In this document: piece after piece, positions 13,682 to 24,296 of the stretch
Position numbering within the stretch: position 1 is the first letter of the stretch
Layout: every line of letters starts with the position of its first letter
Origin: Salinispirillum sp. LH 10-3-1
Lineage (GTDB): Bacteria > Pseudomonadota > Gammaproteobacteria > Pseudomonadales > Natronospirillaceae
Direction of reading: 5' to 3'
Assembly: GCF_030643825.1 (NCBI RefSeq)
Contig: NZ_CP101717.1
Location: 3,121,673 to 3,185,672, forward strand
DNA: 64,000 nucleotides
Made by a program: the position numbers and the translations under genes
Notes under the pieces: model-generated
Databases searched by the model: none
What the model was told of the DNA's origin: nothing
Seen by the model: the letters and a program-made list of their open reading frames with translations, nothing else

Positions 13682-15766
13682 TTAACGTGACCCTATGGTA
13701 ACCCGCTCATCAATAAGCTTGGGCGTGATAAAGATCAGCAGTTCGTTCTTCAACTCCAGTTTTTGCGTGCTGCGGAAGAAGCGGCCAATCAATGGTAAGT
13801 CGCCCAGAATCGGAGTCTTGAGCTCTTCTTCCACTTCTTCAACGCGATATACACCGCCGAGCACCAAGGTTTCGCCATTATCGACCAGTACTTGGGTTTC
13901 CAGGGTATTGGTGTTAATGGACACACCCCCAGGTGTTAGGTTACCGGGTGAATCCTGGGTAACCAACAGCTGCAACATGATACGGCCGTCAGGTGTGATT
14001 TGTGGTGTCGCCTCCATTGACAGCACGGCTTGGCGGAACTGAATACCGTCTTCGGTCAAATAAGGAATTTCTGTACCGGAGGCTACCCGAGCGCGCTCGC
14101 CATCGGCTGTGATCAGCTTCGGCTGTGACACGATGTTGGCACGACCGCGGCTTTCCAGTGCCGAGAGCTCCAAATCCAATACGTAATCCAACGCTGCAAA
14201 ACCGACGGTGAACGACGTCGCGTTCGGGCTGCTCGCTGGCATATTAACCACCGGGTTAAAGCCGGTATTCAAGGGTACAGACACATCCTGATACGCTGGC
14301 AATGGGCCACCACTGTAGAAATCAGCCCACTGCGCACCAGCATTTTGTAGGCCCTGTGTACCTTCAATACCACCGGTCATGTAGCCGAAATTACGACCAC
14401 CGCGTGCCAAGGCTCCGCCGCCCCAGCGAATACCCATTTCATTACTCAAGGAAGAGCGAGCGACGACGATGCGGCTTTCGAGCATCACCTGGCGCACCGG
14501 CACATCAATAAAGTCAATGGCTTGACGGATACGCTCTAGGTTCGCGGCGGTTTCTTTAATCAGCAAGCTGTTGGTTCGTGTGTCGATGCTCGCGGCACCA
14601 CGTGATGACAACAGGTTTTCGTCATTGGTAATAAATGCCAAGACGTTCGTGGCTGTCGCATAGTTAATCTGCACGAACTCAGTTTGTAGCGGTGCCAAGT
14701 CTTCCAGTGCCCGCTCATTGGTCAAGCGCTGTTGCTCTTGGTCGGCAATCTCTTGTGCTGGTGCAACCAACAAGATATTGCCTTGAATTCTCTTATCCAG
14801 ACTGCGCGATCGCAGAATCAGATCGAGCGCCTGATCCCAAGGCACGTTCTCCAAGCGAATGGTGATATTACCGGTGACGGTATCCGTAGCCACTAAGCTC
14901 AAACCGGCAGTATCAGCAATCAACTGCAAGATACGACGAATTTCAATGTCTTGGAAATTGAATGAAATGCGCTCACCGCTGAACGGCGTATCGCCTACAC
15001 CAGGTGCAGTTGTCACCGCCGGCTTAACTTCTTTCACATTAATGGACAGCGTATTGGAGGTCTGAAAAGCCGCATATTCGAATAAACCATTCGGTTCAAT
15101 CTCGATACGCGCACCATTCCCCATGCGGCGTGCGGTGATGTAGCTAACCGAGGTCGCGAAATCGAGAACATCGATACGACGTGCTAACGCCAGCGGTAGC
15201 TCGTAATCCGGAATGTCGACAATGATGCGATCACCCACTGAACGGATATCAACATCAGCGCGGTTATCCGACATCTGAATGCGAATCTGTGCTTCACCAT
15301 CGGGATTACGTCTAAAATCGAGATCGGTCACGCTGCCCGCGCGTGGCGCGATCGCTCCTGTTTGCGACAGACTCGAGCGTCCAACGGTAATAACCAGCTG
15401 GTTGTTGACCACTTCAATATCGTGTGGCACCAACGACGTCAGATTCAGCACAAGGCGAGTGCGATCACCAGCGGTCAGTACGGTGGCCGCTCGTGTGTTA
15501 CCACTGGTTACGGTGTAATAACGCTGCGGCAGCGTGCTCACCACGCCAGGCATATCAATTGAGATGCGCGCTGGCTGCCTTATTTCATAGGAAGACGCTT
15601 CAGGCGCTGGACCGTTAAATGTCAACGTCACCTCGGTCCGCCCCCCGGCCAGACTGACAAAATCGATATCTGTCAAATCAACGGCGGTGGCGAAAGGCAT
15701 CAAAAGCAGGCCCGCTAAGAATACTAGGCGCTGGCTCAGGGTTGGTAGTTGTACTCTTTTCATCAT
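13682..15766 (-). CDS. pilQ: Type IV pilus secretin PilQ
   Basis: This outer-membrane secretin (694 aa) forms the gated pore through which the type IV pilus passes. It has a signal peptide (about 1-30), two AMIN peptidoglycan-binding domains (about 35-105 and 150-235), an STN domain (about 285-340, RISFNFQDIEIRRILQLIA), an N-domain, and a C-terminal secretin domain ending in the typical VPILGDLPLIGRFFR-like stretch (here TPILGDLPLIGRFFR). The first ATG of an ATG-ATG pair is chosen; a GTG three codons upstream is possible. It is the last pil gene of pilMNOPQ and is followed directly by aroK. Confidence 0.96.
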   Translation of the reverse strand: MMKRVQLPTLSQRLVFLAGLLLMPFATAVDLTDIDFVSLAGGRTEVTLTFNGPAPEASSYEIRQPARISIDMPGVVSTLPQRYYTVTSGNTRAATVLTAGDRTRLVLNLTSLVPHDIEVVNNQLVITVGRSSLSQTGAIAPRAGSVTDLDFRRNPDGEAQIRIQMSDNRADVDIRSVGDRIIVDIPDYELPLALARRIDVLDFATSVSYITARRMGNGARIEIEPNGLFEYAAFQTSNTLSINVKEVKPAVTTAPGVGDTPFSGERISFNFQDIEIRRILQLIADTAGLSLVATDTVTGNITIRLENVPWDQALDLILRSRSLDKRIQGNILLVAPAQEIADQEQQRLTNERALEDLAPLQTEFVQINYATATNVLAFITNDENLLSSRGAASIDTRTNSLLIKETAANLERIRQAIDFIDVPVRQVMLESRIVVARSSLSNEMGIRWGGGALARGGRNFGYMTGGIEGTQGLQNAGAQWADFYSGGPLPAYQDVSVPLNTGFNPVVNMPASSPNATSFTVGFAALDYVLDLELSALESRGRANIVSQPKLITADGERARVASGTEIPYLTEDGIQFRQAVLSMEATPQITPDGRIMLQLLVTQDSPGNLTPGGVSINTNTLETQVLVDNGETLVLGGVYRVEEVEEELKTPILGDLPLIGRFFRSTQKLELKNELLIFITPKLIDERVTIGSR

Positions 15767-15788
15767 TAATCTCACTTAAACCTTTGCC

Positions 15789-16334
15789 TTATTGCCCGGA
15801 GGCGTCAATGGACTGGGGGCGTTCTAACCAGCCGCCACGGCCATTGGAAACTATTTCAACCACGCGCAAGCCGTTCTGCGTAATGGCGCTGATACGTCCA
15901 TGATTCTGCCCAAGGTAGTCACCAACACTGACCTGATGCACTTCTCGATTTGGGTCACGAATCAAAGCTCGCACCGGCTGACCTTCTCTATGCAAAAACC
16001 CTACCATTGTCAAAGTTTCGAGCCGAAACGCTTCTAGGGCCTGCCTCGGACGATCCATGTCGGGCTGAATGCCGGTATTCTGCATTTGCACCGCCAATTC
16101 TTCGGCGCGTACACGAGGCTGAAACGGCGAGCGACGATCGGTCGCAGAATAGAAGAACAATTCTTGCGCATCGTACGTCGGCACATCCGGAATCGTGCCC
16201 GATGGGCGGCTGTCGAGCTCTGCCATGCGCACCCGTATGTCATCGAAGTTCCGACCGGTATCGCAGCCCACCAATACCAACACCATTGAAGCGGCGGTCA
16301 CGTTGAGCGCCCAACGAATACTGTTACTGCTCAT
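15789..16334 (-). CDS. pilP: Type IV pilus assembly lipoprotein PilP
   Basis: A 181-aa inner-membrane lipoprotein that links the PilNO complex to the secretin PilQ. The lipobox is LVLVGC (Cys24). The C-terminal half carries the PilP beta-domain (VGFLHREGQPVRALIRD, HQVSVGDYLGQNHGRI). The start overlaps the pilO stop by one base (TAATG), so the genes are translationally coupled. Confidence 0.95.
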   Translation of the reverse strand: MSSNSIRWALNVTAASMVLVLVGCDTGRNFDDIRVRMAELDSRPSGTIPDVPTYDAQELFFYSATDRRSPFQPRVRAEELAVQMQNTGIQPDMDRPRQALEAFRLETLTMVGFLHREGQPVRALIRDPNREVHQVSVGDYLGQNHGRISAITQNGLRVVEIVSNGRGGWLERPQSIDASGQ

Positions 16335-16962
16335 TAGTTTCTACCCCCTGCCGCATCACGGTACTGATAGGTTTTCACATCAATACTCAGGCGCAAGCGA
16401 GTTTCGGTCGAGGACTCTGCACCCGTGGGCTGCAACGAATAATTATGTAAGGTAACAATGCGGGGTAACGCTGATATGCCGGACACGAAAGTACCTATTT
16501 CATGATAACCGCCCGTTGCCTCCAAGCGTAGCGGCTGCTCGGTGAACAGCTCGCGATTGGTCGGCGTTCCAATACTCAGCTGTCCGACCTGCAAACCGCT
16601 GGATTCCGCGGTGCGGTTAATATCGACCAGTAGGTCGGGAATTTCCGTATCGTTCGGTAATTGGCGCAGCACCGATTCAAAGGTCTGGCGCATTTCCGTC
16701 AGCTGAATCTGATAAGCTTCTAAGTTAGCAACCTGGAAAGCCTTGCTTTCATAGTCACGCATCAAGCGAGTTTCTTCCGCCTGAATGCGCTGCAAGCCCT
16801 CTTGAGCTGGCTTGATTAGAGCAAAATAGCCACCCGTCAAAATACCGCCAATGATGATCAGGCAAAACAACACCTTAACCGGCACAGGCCAGACGCCCAT
16901 ACGATCCCATTCGATATTGTTAAAGTCGAAGTCCTGCAGCTGTTTAAATGCATTAGGTTTAC

Positions 16963-16966
<4 letters not shown>
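16334..16966 (-). CDS. pilO: Type IV pilus inner-membrane protein PilO
   Basis: A 210-aa bitopic membrane protein that pairs with PilN in the alignment subcomplex. A short cytoplasmic segment is followed by one transmembrane helix (about 28-50), a coiled coil (about 55-105) and a ferredoxin-like periplasmic domain. ATG overlaps the pilN stop in an ATGA junction. Confidence 0.95.
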
Positions 16967-18632
<1,666 letters not shown>

Positions 18633-18708
18633 CTAATTAATCATATTTCAGCATCAATTAGAAATCACTCGTTAACAGATGACAACTGTCTATTGCCGAA
18701 AGAGGCGA

Positions 18709-18714
18709 TATAAT
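18709..18714 (+). promoter_or_regulatory. Probable -10 box of mrcA
   Basis: A perfect TATAAT on the plus strand lies 45 nt before the chosen mrcA ATG. The best -35 (TGTCTA, 16 nt upstream) is poor. With the pilM box it defines a divergent promoter region of about 100 nt. Confidence 0.45.
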
Positions 18715-18759
18715 GCGGGGTTTTGAGAAACTGTTAGCAAATTGCGGGCATCCTACGAC

Positions 18760-21171
18760 ATGAAGTGGCTGAAAAACACGTGGCACACACTCCTTTGGCT
18801 GGGCTTAACAGCCGTTTTCGGCTTTATTATGGTCTGTGCGGCAATTTACATTTATCTTGCACCTCCCATTCCACCGGTTGAAGTCCTCAAAGACGTCAAA
18901 CTGCAAACACCACTAAGAATTTACAGTGCCGACAATCAACTGCTGGCTGAAATTGGCGAACAGCGCCGCACGCCCATCCAGTTTGATGAGATTCCAGAGC
19001 TCTACGTGAAAGCCTTGCTGGCCATAGAAGATCACCGATTTGAAACACACCCCGGGGTTGATCCACTGCGGTTCGGCAGTGCGGTACTCGATTTCGTGAC
19101 TACCGGTGACTTAGGGGCCGGCGGCAGTACATTGACGCAGCAGGTAGCGCGCAGTTTCTTCCTGAATCGCGACAAAACCTTCACCCGTAAGTTCACCGAA
19201 ATCATTCTCGCCTTTCGCATGGAGCAAGTGCTCACCAAGGCAGAAATTTTCGAGCTGTATTCTAATCAGATGTATCTGGGCCATCGTGCTTACGGCGCAC
19301 AGGCTGCCGCGCAGGTCTACTACGGTCGAGACCTGAGCGAATTGACCCTGCCGCAGCTGGCCACCATCGCAGGTCTGCATCAGTTACCATCGGCGGCCAA
19401 TCCCCTGTCCTTTCCGCAGCGCTCCTTGGCGCGGCGCAATGTGGTGTTGAGCCGCATGCATAGCCTGGGTTTCATTACCCGCGAGGCTTATGAAGACGCT
19501 CGCTCGGCGCCCATCACAGCACAACGCAGCACCAATCGCATGGCGATCAGCGCGCCCTACGTTGCCGAAATGGCGCGCCAGGAAATGGTTGCGTTATTCG
19601 GCGACGACGTGATCAATGAAGGCTATAAAGTGTACACCACGGTGCGCGCTGATTATCAGCAATGGGCCCACGATGCGGTCGTCGATGGTCTGCTCGATTA
19701 CTCACAACGTCATGGCTATATTGGGCCGGAAGGCCAGCACGAACTGCCCGAAGATCACGCTCTCGTAGATACGGATCTCTATCAATCCATCGTGAACCGG
19801 TATGGTTTCTTCGGCGGCCTAGAGCCCGCATTGATCATTGATGTACATGACGACGGCGCGTTAGCTTGGGGCCGCTACAATGGCTACATTGAAATCCCAC
19901 TGGAGCGCTTGGCGTGGGCTCGTGAACGCCGCACGATTGATACGTTCGGGCCACGCATCGAGCACCCAAGTGACGTCGTTGCGGTCGGTGACGTGGTGCG
20001 CCTCAAACGCGAAGGCGAGTCTGACTGGCGATTTACGCAGATTCCCCGCGCGCAAAGCGCTTTTGTGGTGCTCGATCCCAATGATGGCGCCATCGTGTCA
20101 CTGGTCGGTGGTTTCGACTACTTCCTGAGCAGCTACAATCGTGTCACTCAAGCGGCTCGGCAGCCGGGATCGAACTTCAAACCCTTTGTCTACGCTGCCG
20201 CTTTGGATCGCGGCTACTCTGCGTCGACACTGATCAATGACGCCCCCTTTGTGGTGGAAGACTCCACACTGGAAGGTCTCTGGCGTCCGCGTAACTCGGG
20301 TGACCGCTACCTTGGCTACATTCCCATGCGCGAAGGCCTCTATCGCTCCATCAACGTCGCCAGCGTGCGTTTGCTGAACGACATTGGCGTCGGTTATGCC
20401 GCCAATTATGTGTCTCGCTTTGGCCTGAACCCAAGCAGCATTCAACGCAACCTTGGTATGGTGCTCGGCAACTCCACGCACACCCCCCTGGAAATTGCGC
20501 GAGGCTACAGCGTCTTTGCCAATGGCGGTTACCTGGTTAATCCTTACTTGATTGACCGCGTAGAGGACGCCAACGGCAACATCGTGTACGAATCACCCCG
20601 CGTGCGCGTATGCGCCGAATGCGAGCCCGGCACCCCAGGCGTGGCGGAGCGCGTGATCTCGCCGCAAACGCATTTCATCATGACACACATGATGCGCGAC
20701 ACCATTCAACGGGGAACGGCTACCGCCGCGCGCTCGTTGAACCGTTCAGACATTGGTGGCAAAACAGGCACCACTAACAACGCGGTAGACGCGTGGTTCT
20801 CTGGCTTTAGCCCGCACTTAACCGGTGTGAGCTGGATGGGCTTCGACAACTCGACAACGCTGGGCTTCAATGAATTTGGTGGTCGTGCCGCCTTGCCGGT
20901 TTGGATGAACTTTATGAGCAAGGCACTGGCCGACAAACCCGTAGCCGTCTGGCCGCAACCGCAAGGCATTGTCCAAGCCCGCATCGACCCCACCACGGGC
21001 CGCCTAGCCCCGCCAGGGAGCAGCAACGCGGTATTCGAGATTTTTCAAGCGGATCGAGTACCCACAGAAGCCAGCCAACCGAGCTCACCAAACATGCCCG
21101 GATTGTTCGGCGGCGGTGCGCCCGCCAATGGCTCTGACAGCAACAACGATGGCCTTGATCAGTTATTCTAG
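18760..21171 (+). CDS. mrcA: Penicillin-binding protein 1A
   Basis: This bifunctional class A PBP (803 aa, also called PonA) polymerises and cross-links peptidoglycan at the inner-membrane surface. An N-terminal anchor helix (about 8-34) is followed by a GT51 glycosyltransferase domain with the catalytic Glu in EDHRF (90-94) and GGSTLTQQ (122-129). An OB-like insert and a transpeptidase domain follow, with SNFK (Ser471, Lys474), SIN (530-532) and KTG (668-670). ATG at 18760 starts just before the anchor helix; an in-frame TTG six codons earlier is possible, and neither has a strong ribosome binding site. It is divergent from pilM, an arrangement conserved in gammaproteobacteria. Confidence 0.95.
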   Translation: MKWLKNTWHTLLWLGLTAVFGFIMVCAAIYIYLAPPIPPVEVLKDVKLQTPLRIYSADNQLLAEIGEQRRTPIQFDEIPELYVKALLAIEDHRFETHPGVDPLRFGSAVLDFVTTGDLGAGGSTLTQQVARSFFLNRDKTFTRKFTEIILAFRMEQVLTKAEIFELYSNQMYLGHRAYGAQAAAQVYYGRDLSELTLPQLATIAGLHQLPSAANPLSFPQRSLARRNVVLSRMHSLGFITREAYEDARSAPITAQRSTNRMAISAPYVAEMARQEMVALFGDDVINEGYKVYTTVRADYQQWAHDAVVDGLLDYSQRHGYIGPEGQHELPEDHALVDTDLYQSIVNRYGFFGGLEPALIIDVHDDGALAWGRYNGYIEIPLERLAWARERRTIDTFGPRIEHPSDVVAVGDVVRLKREGESDWRFTQIPRAQSAFVVLDPNDGAIVSLVGGFDYFLSSYNRVTQAARQPGSNFKPFVYAAALDRGYSASTLINDAPFVVEDSTLEGLWRPRNSGDRYLGYIPMREGLYRSINVASVRLLNDIGVGYAANYVSRFGLNPSSIQRNLGMVLGNSTHTPLEIARGYSVFANGGYLVNPYLIDRVEDANGNIVYESPRVRVCAECEPGTPGVAERVISPQTHFIMTHMMRDTIQRGTATAARSLNRSDIGGKTGTTNNAVDAWFSGFSPHLTGVSWMGFDNSTTLGFNEFGGRAALPVWMNFMSKALADKPVAVWPQPQGIVQARIDPTTGRLAPPGSSNAVFEIFQADRVPTEASQPSSPNMPGLFGGGAPANGSDSNNDGLDQLF

Positions 21172-21185
21172 AAAGAGGCAGACGT

Positions 21186-21218
21186 AAAAAAAGCCGCTCA
21201 ATGAGCGGCCTTTTTTTT
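21186..21218. terminator. Bidirectional terminator between mrcA and maeB
   Basis: GCCGCTC (21193-21199) and GAGCGGC (21203-21209) form a stem flanked by seven As on the left and eight Ts on the right. It sits between two convergent genes and can stop transcription from both sides. Confidence 0.93.
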
Positions 21219-21232
21219 ACACCCAATCCAGC

Positions 21233-22474
21233 TTAGATCTTATACTTTGCTGGTAGTTCCGTACGAGCCACACCCGTCGCCACGGCGGCACGAGCTACCG
21301 CACCGGCTACCGCGTTCAGCAAACGCGCATCAATCGGCTTAGGAATGATGTACTCAGGGCCGAAATCCATACTCTTCACTCCATAAGCGTCGAGAATCTC
21401 CTGCGGCACCGGCAACTTCGCCAAATCACGAATCGCATGCGCAGCGGCCAATTTCATTTCTTCGTTGATGGCGGACGCACGCACGTCCAACGCACCGCGG
21501 AAAATAAACGGGAAGCCCAATACGTTGTTCACCTGATTCGGGTAATCCGAACGGCCGGTTGCCATGATCACGTCAGGGCGGGCCGCCTTAGCCACTTCTG
21601 GTTTAATTTCCGGATCCGGGTTTGAACAAGCAAACACGATCGGCTGCGAAGCCATGCGCGCCAAGAGATCGGGCGACAGCAAATCAGGGCCAGACAGACC
21701 CAAGAAGATGTCGGCACCTTCGAGCGCGTCGGCTAACGTGCGACGATCGGTATCAACAGCAAATTCTTGCTTGTATTCATTCAAGTCAGTACGACCTGAA
21801 TGGATAACACCCGAGCGATCCAGCATCAGAATGTTTTCTGGCTTCATGCCCGCGGACTTCAACAAACGACTGCATGAGATGGCTGCAGCACCAGCACCCA
21901 GACACACCATTCGCGCGTCTTCAATGGCTTTGCCTTTGATCTCCAGTGCGTTCAGCATACCAGCGACCGTTACGATAGCAGTGCCGTGCTGGTCGTCGTG
22001 AAACACAGGAATATCGCACGACTCAATCAAGCGACGCTCAATCTCAAAGCACTCAGGCGCCTTGATGTCTTCCAAGTTGATGCCACCGAAAGTGTTGGCA
22101 ATGTTCTCGACAGTCTTAACAAAATCGTCAACGTCCGTCGTATCCACTTCAACGTCAATGGAGTCAATGTTGGCAAAACGCTTGAACAACAACGCCTTAC
22201 CTTCCATAACGGGCTTGCTGGCCAGAGCCCCCAGATTACCCAAGCCCAAAATGGCCGTGCCGTTAGAAATCACCCCGACCAAATTACCCTTCATGGTGTA
22301 GGTGTACGCCAGCTCGGGATTCTCGGCGATGGCGCGTACCGGCTCAGCAACGCCTGGGCTGTAGGCCAGTGATAGGTCCCGCTGCGTCTCAGCAGGCGTA
22401 GAAATCTCAATACTCAATTTACCGGGGCGAGGCTCGGCGTGGTAGCGCAATGCTTCTTGTTTGAAATCTGACAT
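21233..22474 (-). CDS. maeB: Malic enzyme (short form, no PTA domain)
   Basis: This 413-aa enzyme oxidatively decarboxylates malate to pyruvate, probably with NADP. Visible motifs are SLAYSPGVAEP, GNGTAILGLGNLG-like nucleotide and substrate segments (here SNGTAILGLGNLG), the metal-site stretch FHDDQHGTA and the dinucleotide motif CLGAGAAA. It ends without the C-terminal phosphotransacetylase-like domain of E. coli MaeB, matching the short form seen near ponA in Pseudomonas relatives. GGAAAGAG precedes the ATG. It supplies pyruvate and NADPH, and NADPH is also used by glutamate synthase. Confidence 0.93.
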   Translation of the reverse strand: MSDFKQEALRYHAEPRPGKLSIEISTPAETQRDLSLAYSPGVAEPVRAIAENPELAYTYTMKGNLVGVISNGTAILGLGNLGALASKPVMEGKALLFKRFANIDSIDVEVDTTDVDDFVKTVENIANTFGGINLEDIKAPECFEIERRLIESCDIPVFHDDQHGTAIVTVAGMLNALEIKGKAIEDARMVCLGAGAAAISCSRLLKSAGMKPENILMLDRSGVIHSGRTDLNEYKQEFAVDTDRRTLADALEGADIFLGLSGPDLLSPDLLARMASQPIVFACSNPDPEIKPEVAKAARPDVIMATGRSDYPNQVNNVLGFPFIFRGALDVRASAINEEMKLAAAHAIRDLAKLPVPQEILDAYGVKSMDFGPEYIIPKPIDARLLNAVAGAVARAAVATGVARTELPAKYKI

Positions 22475-22754
22475 AGCTCTCTTTCCAATTGACAGTTCGC
22501 TTCACCGACTGCATTCAGCGGTGAAATTGTTATGTAGGCTGACGAGTTGACTTAGCGTAACAGAAAATCTTTTGCTTTATCACCGAGAATTGCGACATAC
22601 ACCTTGTCGATTAGCTCCGTGTTTAGCGGTGCTAACCCCCATACAGTCAAACTATTGACAGCAACAAGCCACACCGTTTGACGGCACAGTATTCACTGGA
22701 ATTGGCCCATAAGCGGGCAATTCGAGGGGATTTCCCACTTTCGTTACAAAAATT

Positions 22755-22795
22755 GGCTAAAACGTTAATTTTTTGACTAAAAAGTTATCTTTTTT
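22755..22795 (+). repeat. Tandem imperfect 20-bp AT-rich repeat
   Basis: GGCTAAAACGTTAATTTTTT (22755-22774) is followed directly by a 21-nt copy (22775-22795: GACTAAAA, then AGTTATC, then six Ts) with four substitutions or indels. The A and T tracts are in helical phase, suggesting bent DNA or paired binding sites upstream of the importer operon. Confidence 0.5.
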
Positions 22796-22882
22796 CCCGA
22801 AAACTTGCACTTCGCCGTCAAAGGCTCTAAGTTTTTAACAGGCGTCTGTTGTCGAGTCCGTGAAAAAGACCGATTGACGCCA

Positions 22883-22911
22883 TGACTCTTGCGTTAACTG
22901 GCTGACTCTTG
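22883..22911 (+). repeat. Direct repeat TGACTCTTG, 20-bp period
   Basis: TGACTCTTG at 22883-22891 recurs at 22903-22911. It may be an operator for the ABC importer genes; no regulator gene is adjacent. Confidence 0.4.
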
Positions 22912-23077
22912 GCAATGGCTTTCGCAGCCCTTTGCCTTCAAATAATTAAATCACAGTCTAAGCGCCTTGCTCGAGTGCCCTCATGTCGCCTGGAATTGGG
23001 AATGTATACCTGTGTGTGCAGAAACCAAACCCGTTATGGCAGGACGTATCAGACCATTCAACACGGAATAGACCGTG

Positions 23078-23084
23078 AAGGAGG
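23078..23084 (+). promoter_or_regulatory. Ribosome binding site fixing a TTG start
   Basis: AAGGAGG is a full-consensus Shine-Dalgarno sequence ending seven bases before TTG at 23092. It decides the start of the ABC ATPase gene. Confidence 0.85.
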
Positions 23085-23091
23085 CGTCAAA

Positions 23092-24195
23092 TTGGACAAT
23101 GACAATCAGAACGATGTGTTCGTCGCGTTTGAACGCGTGCAAAAAAGCTACGATGGCGAACAACTTGTGGTCAAAGACCTCAATCTCGATATCGCCAAAG
23201 GCGAATTTCTCACCATGCTCGGACCCTCTGGCTCCGGCAAAACCACCTGCCTAATGATGCTCGCCGGTTTTGAAACCGCCACCTTCGGCGACATCAAACT
23301 CGACGGCCAAGCCATCAACAACATTCCACCCCACAAACGGGGCATTGGCATGGTCTTTCAGAACTACGCCCTGTTCCCCCATATGACCATTGGCGAGAAT
23401 CTCGCGTTCCCACTGGAAGTTCGGGGTATGGGTAAGTCTGAGCGCGATGAGAAAGTCAAAAACGCCCTCGCCATGGTGCAGATGGAAGATTTCGCCGGGC
23501 GGCGTCCGGCCCAGCTGTCAGGCGGTCAACAGCAACGCGTTGCATTGGCCCGCGCCCTTGTGTTTGAACCCGAGCTGGTGCTCATGGACGAACCCCTGGG
23601 CGCACTGGACAAGAACCTGCGCGAACAGATGCAGTATGAAATAAAGCATATTCATGAGCGCTTGGGCGTCACCGTGGTTTACGTAACCCACGACCAAACC
23701 GAAGCTCTCACCATGTCGGATCGTATCGCGGTGTTCAATGACGGTAAGATCCAACAGCTTGCCCCTCCGGCGGATCTCTACGAGCGCCCCGACAATGCCT
23801 TTGTCGCCGCCTTTATTGGCGAGAACAACCGCCTGCAAGGCACCGTCGAACAGGTCGACGGTGAGCTGGTACGGGTCAAACTGGACGATGGCTCCACCGT
23901 CACTGCCCTGAACGTCTGTGCGGACGCCGTCGGTGGCAAAACCACCCTGTCATTGCGCCCCGAGCGCGCCCTAGTGGTCCGTGACACCAAGGCCACCATG
24001 GACAACGTCTTCGACGCTAAAGTCGAAGAGTTGATTTATCTTGGCGACCATATTCGCTCGCGCCTCAGCGTTTGTGGCCGCAACGACTTCATTATGAAGG
24101 TGCCCAACTCTTCCGACCACCACGCCATGTCTGTCGGGCAGACGTTACGCGTGGGTTGGTCTGCGCAGGACTGCCGTGCACTCGACGCCTCTTGA
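23092..24195 (+). CDS. ABC importer ATPase, PotA-like (TTG start)
   Basis: A 367-aa nucleotide-binding subunit of a spermidine/putrescine-type importer. Walker A GPSGSGKT is at 44-51; the Q-loop VFQNYALFPH, the signature LSGGQQQRVALARAL, Walker B LVLMDEPLGALD and the switch histidine in VTHDQ follow, and a TOBE domain lies at the C-terminus. The frame continues upstream to an ATG giving 428 aa, but only TTG at 23092 has a Shine-Dalgarno (perfect AAGGAGG, 7-nt spacing) and gives the usual PotA N-terminus. The gene order ATPase, binding protein, two permeases shows one operon. The substrate is not proven; polyamines are the family default. Confidence 0.9.
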   Translation: MDNDNQNDVFVAFERVQKSYDGEQLVVKDLNLDIAKGEFLTMLGPSGSGKTTCLMMLAGFETATFGDIKLDGQAINNIPPHKRGIGMVFQNYALFPHMTIGENLAFPLEVRGMGKSERDEKVKNALAMVQMEDFAGRRPAQLSGGQQQRVALARALVFEPELVLMDEPLGALDKNLREQMQYEIKHIHERLGVTVVYVTHDQTEALTMSDRIAVFNDGKIQQLAPPADLYERPDNAFVAAFIGENNRLQGTVEQVDGELVRVKLDDGSTVTALNVCADAVGGKTTLSLRPERALVVRDTKATMDNVFDAKVEELIYLGDHIRSRLSVCGRNDFIMKVPNSSDHHAMSVGQTLRVGWSAQDCRALDAS

Positions 24196-24296
24196 GGCGG
24201 TGACGGCATACAACGTTACCTTGGGGTATTTATTCCGAGGGCGATAAAAAAGGACGCAGGTTCGTGTCCGTATAATTTAGCAACGAGGAGAACACC

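Larger units (their letters stand above)
22475..23091. other. 617-nt intergenic region upstream of the ABC importer
   Basis: This is the longest gene-free stretch, between divergent maeB and the importer operon. Around 22741-22840 it is strongly AT-rich and holds a tandem imperfect 20-bp repeat. At 22883-22911 the 9-mer TGACTCTTG occurs twice, 20 bp apart. Both spacings are about two helical turns, which suits a regulator bound to one face of the DNA. TTGACA occurs at 22655-22660 without a matching -10. An open frame runs back from the ATPase to 22909, but without a ribosome binding site or family similarity, so I treat it as leader. No small RNA can be assigned. Confidence 0.5.

Noticed and set aside
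22909-23091. N-terminal extension of the ABC ATPase from an upstream ATG
   Set aside because: It has no Shine-Dalgarno and no similarity to the family, whereas TTG at 23092 has a perfect one.
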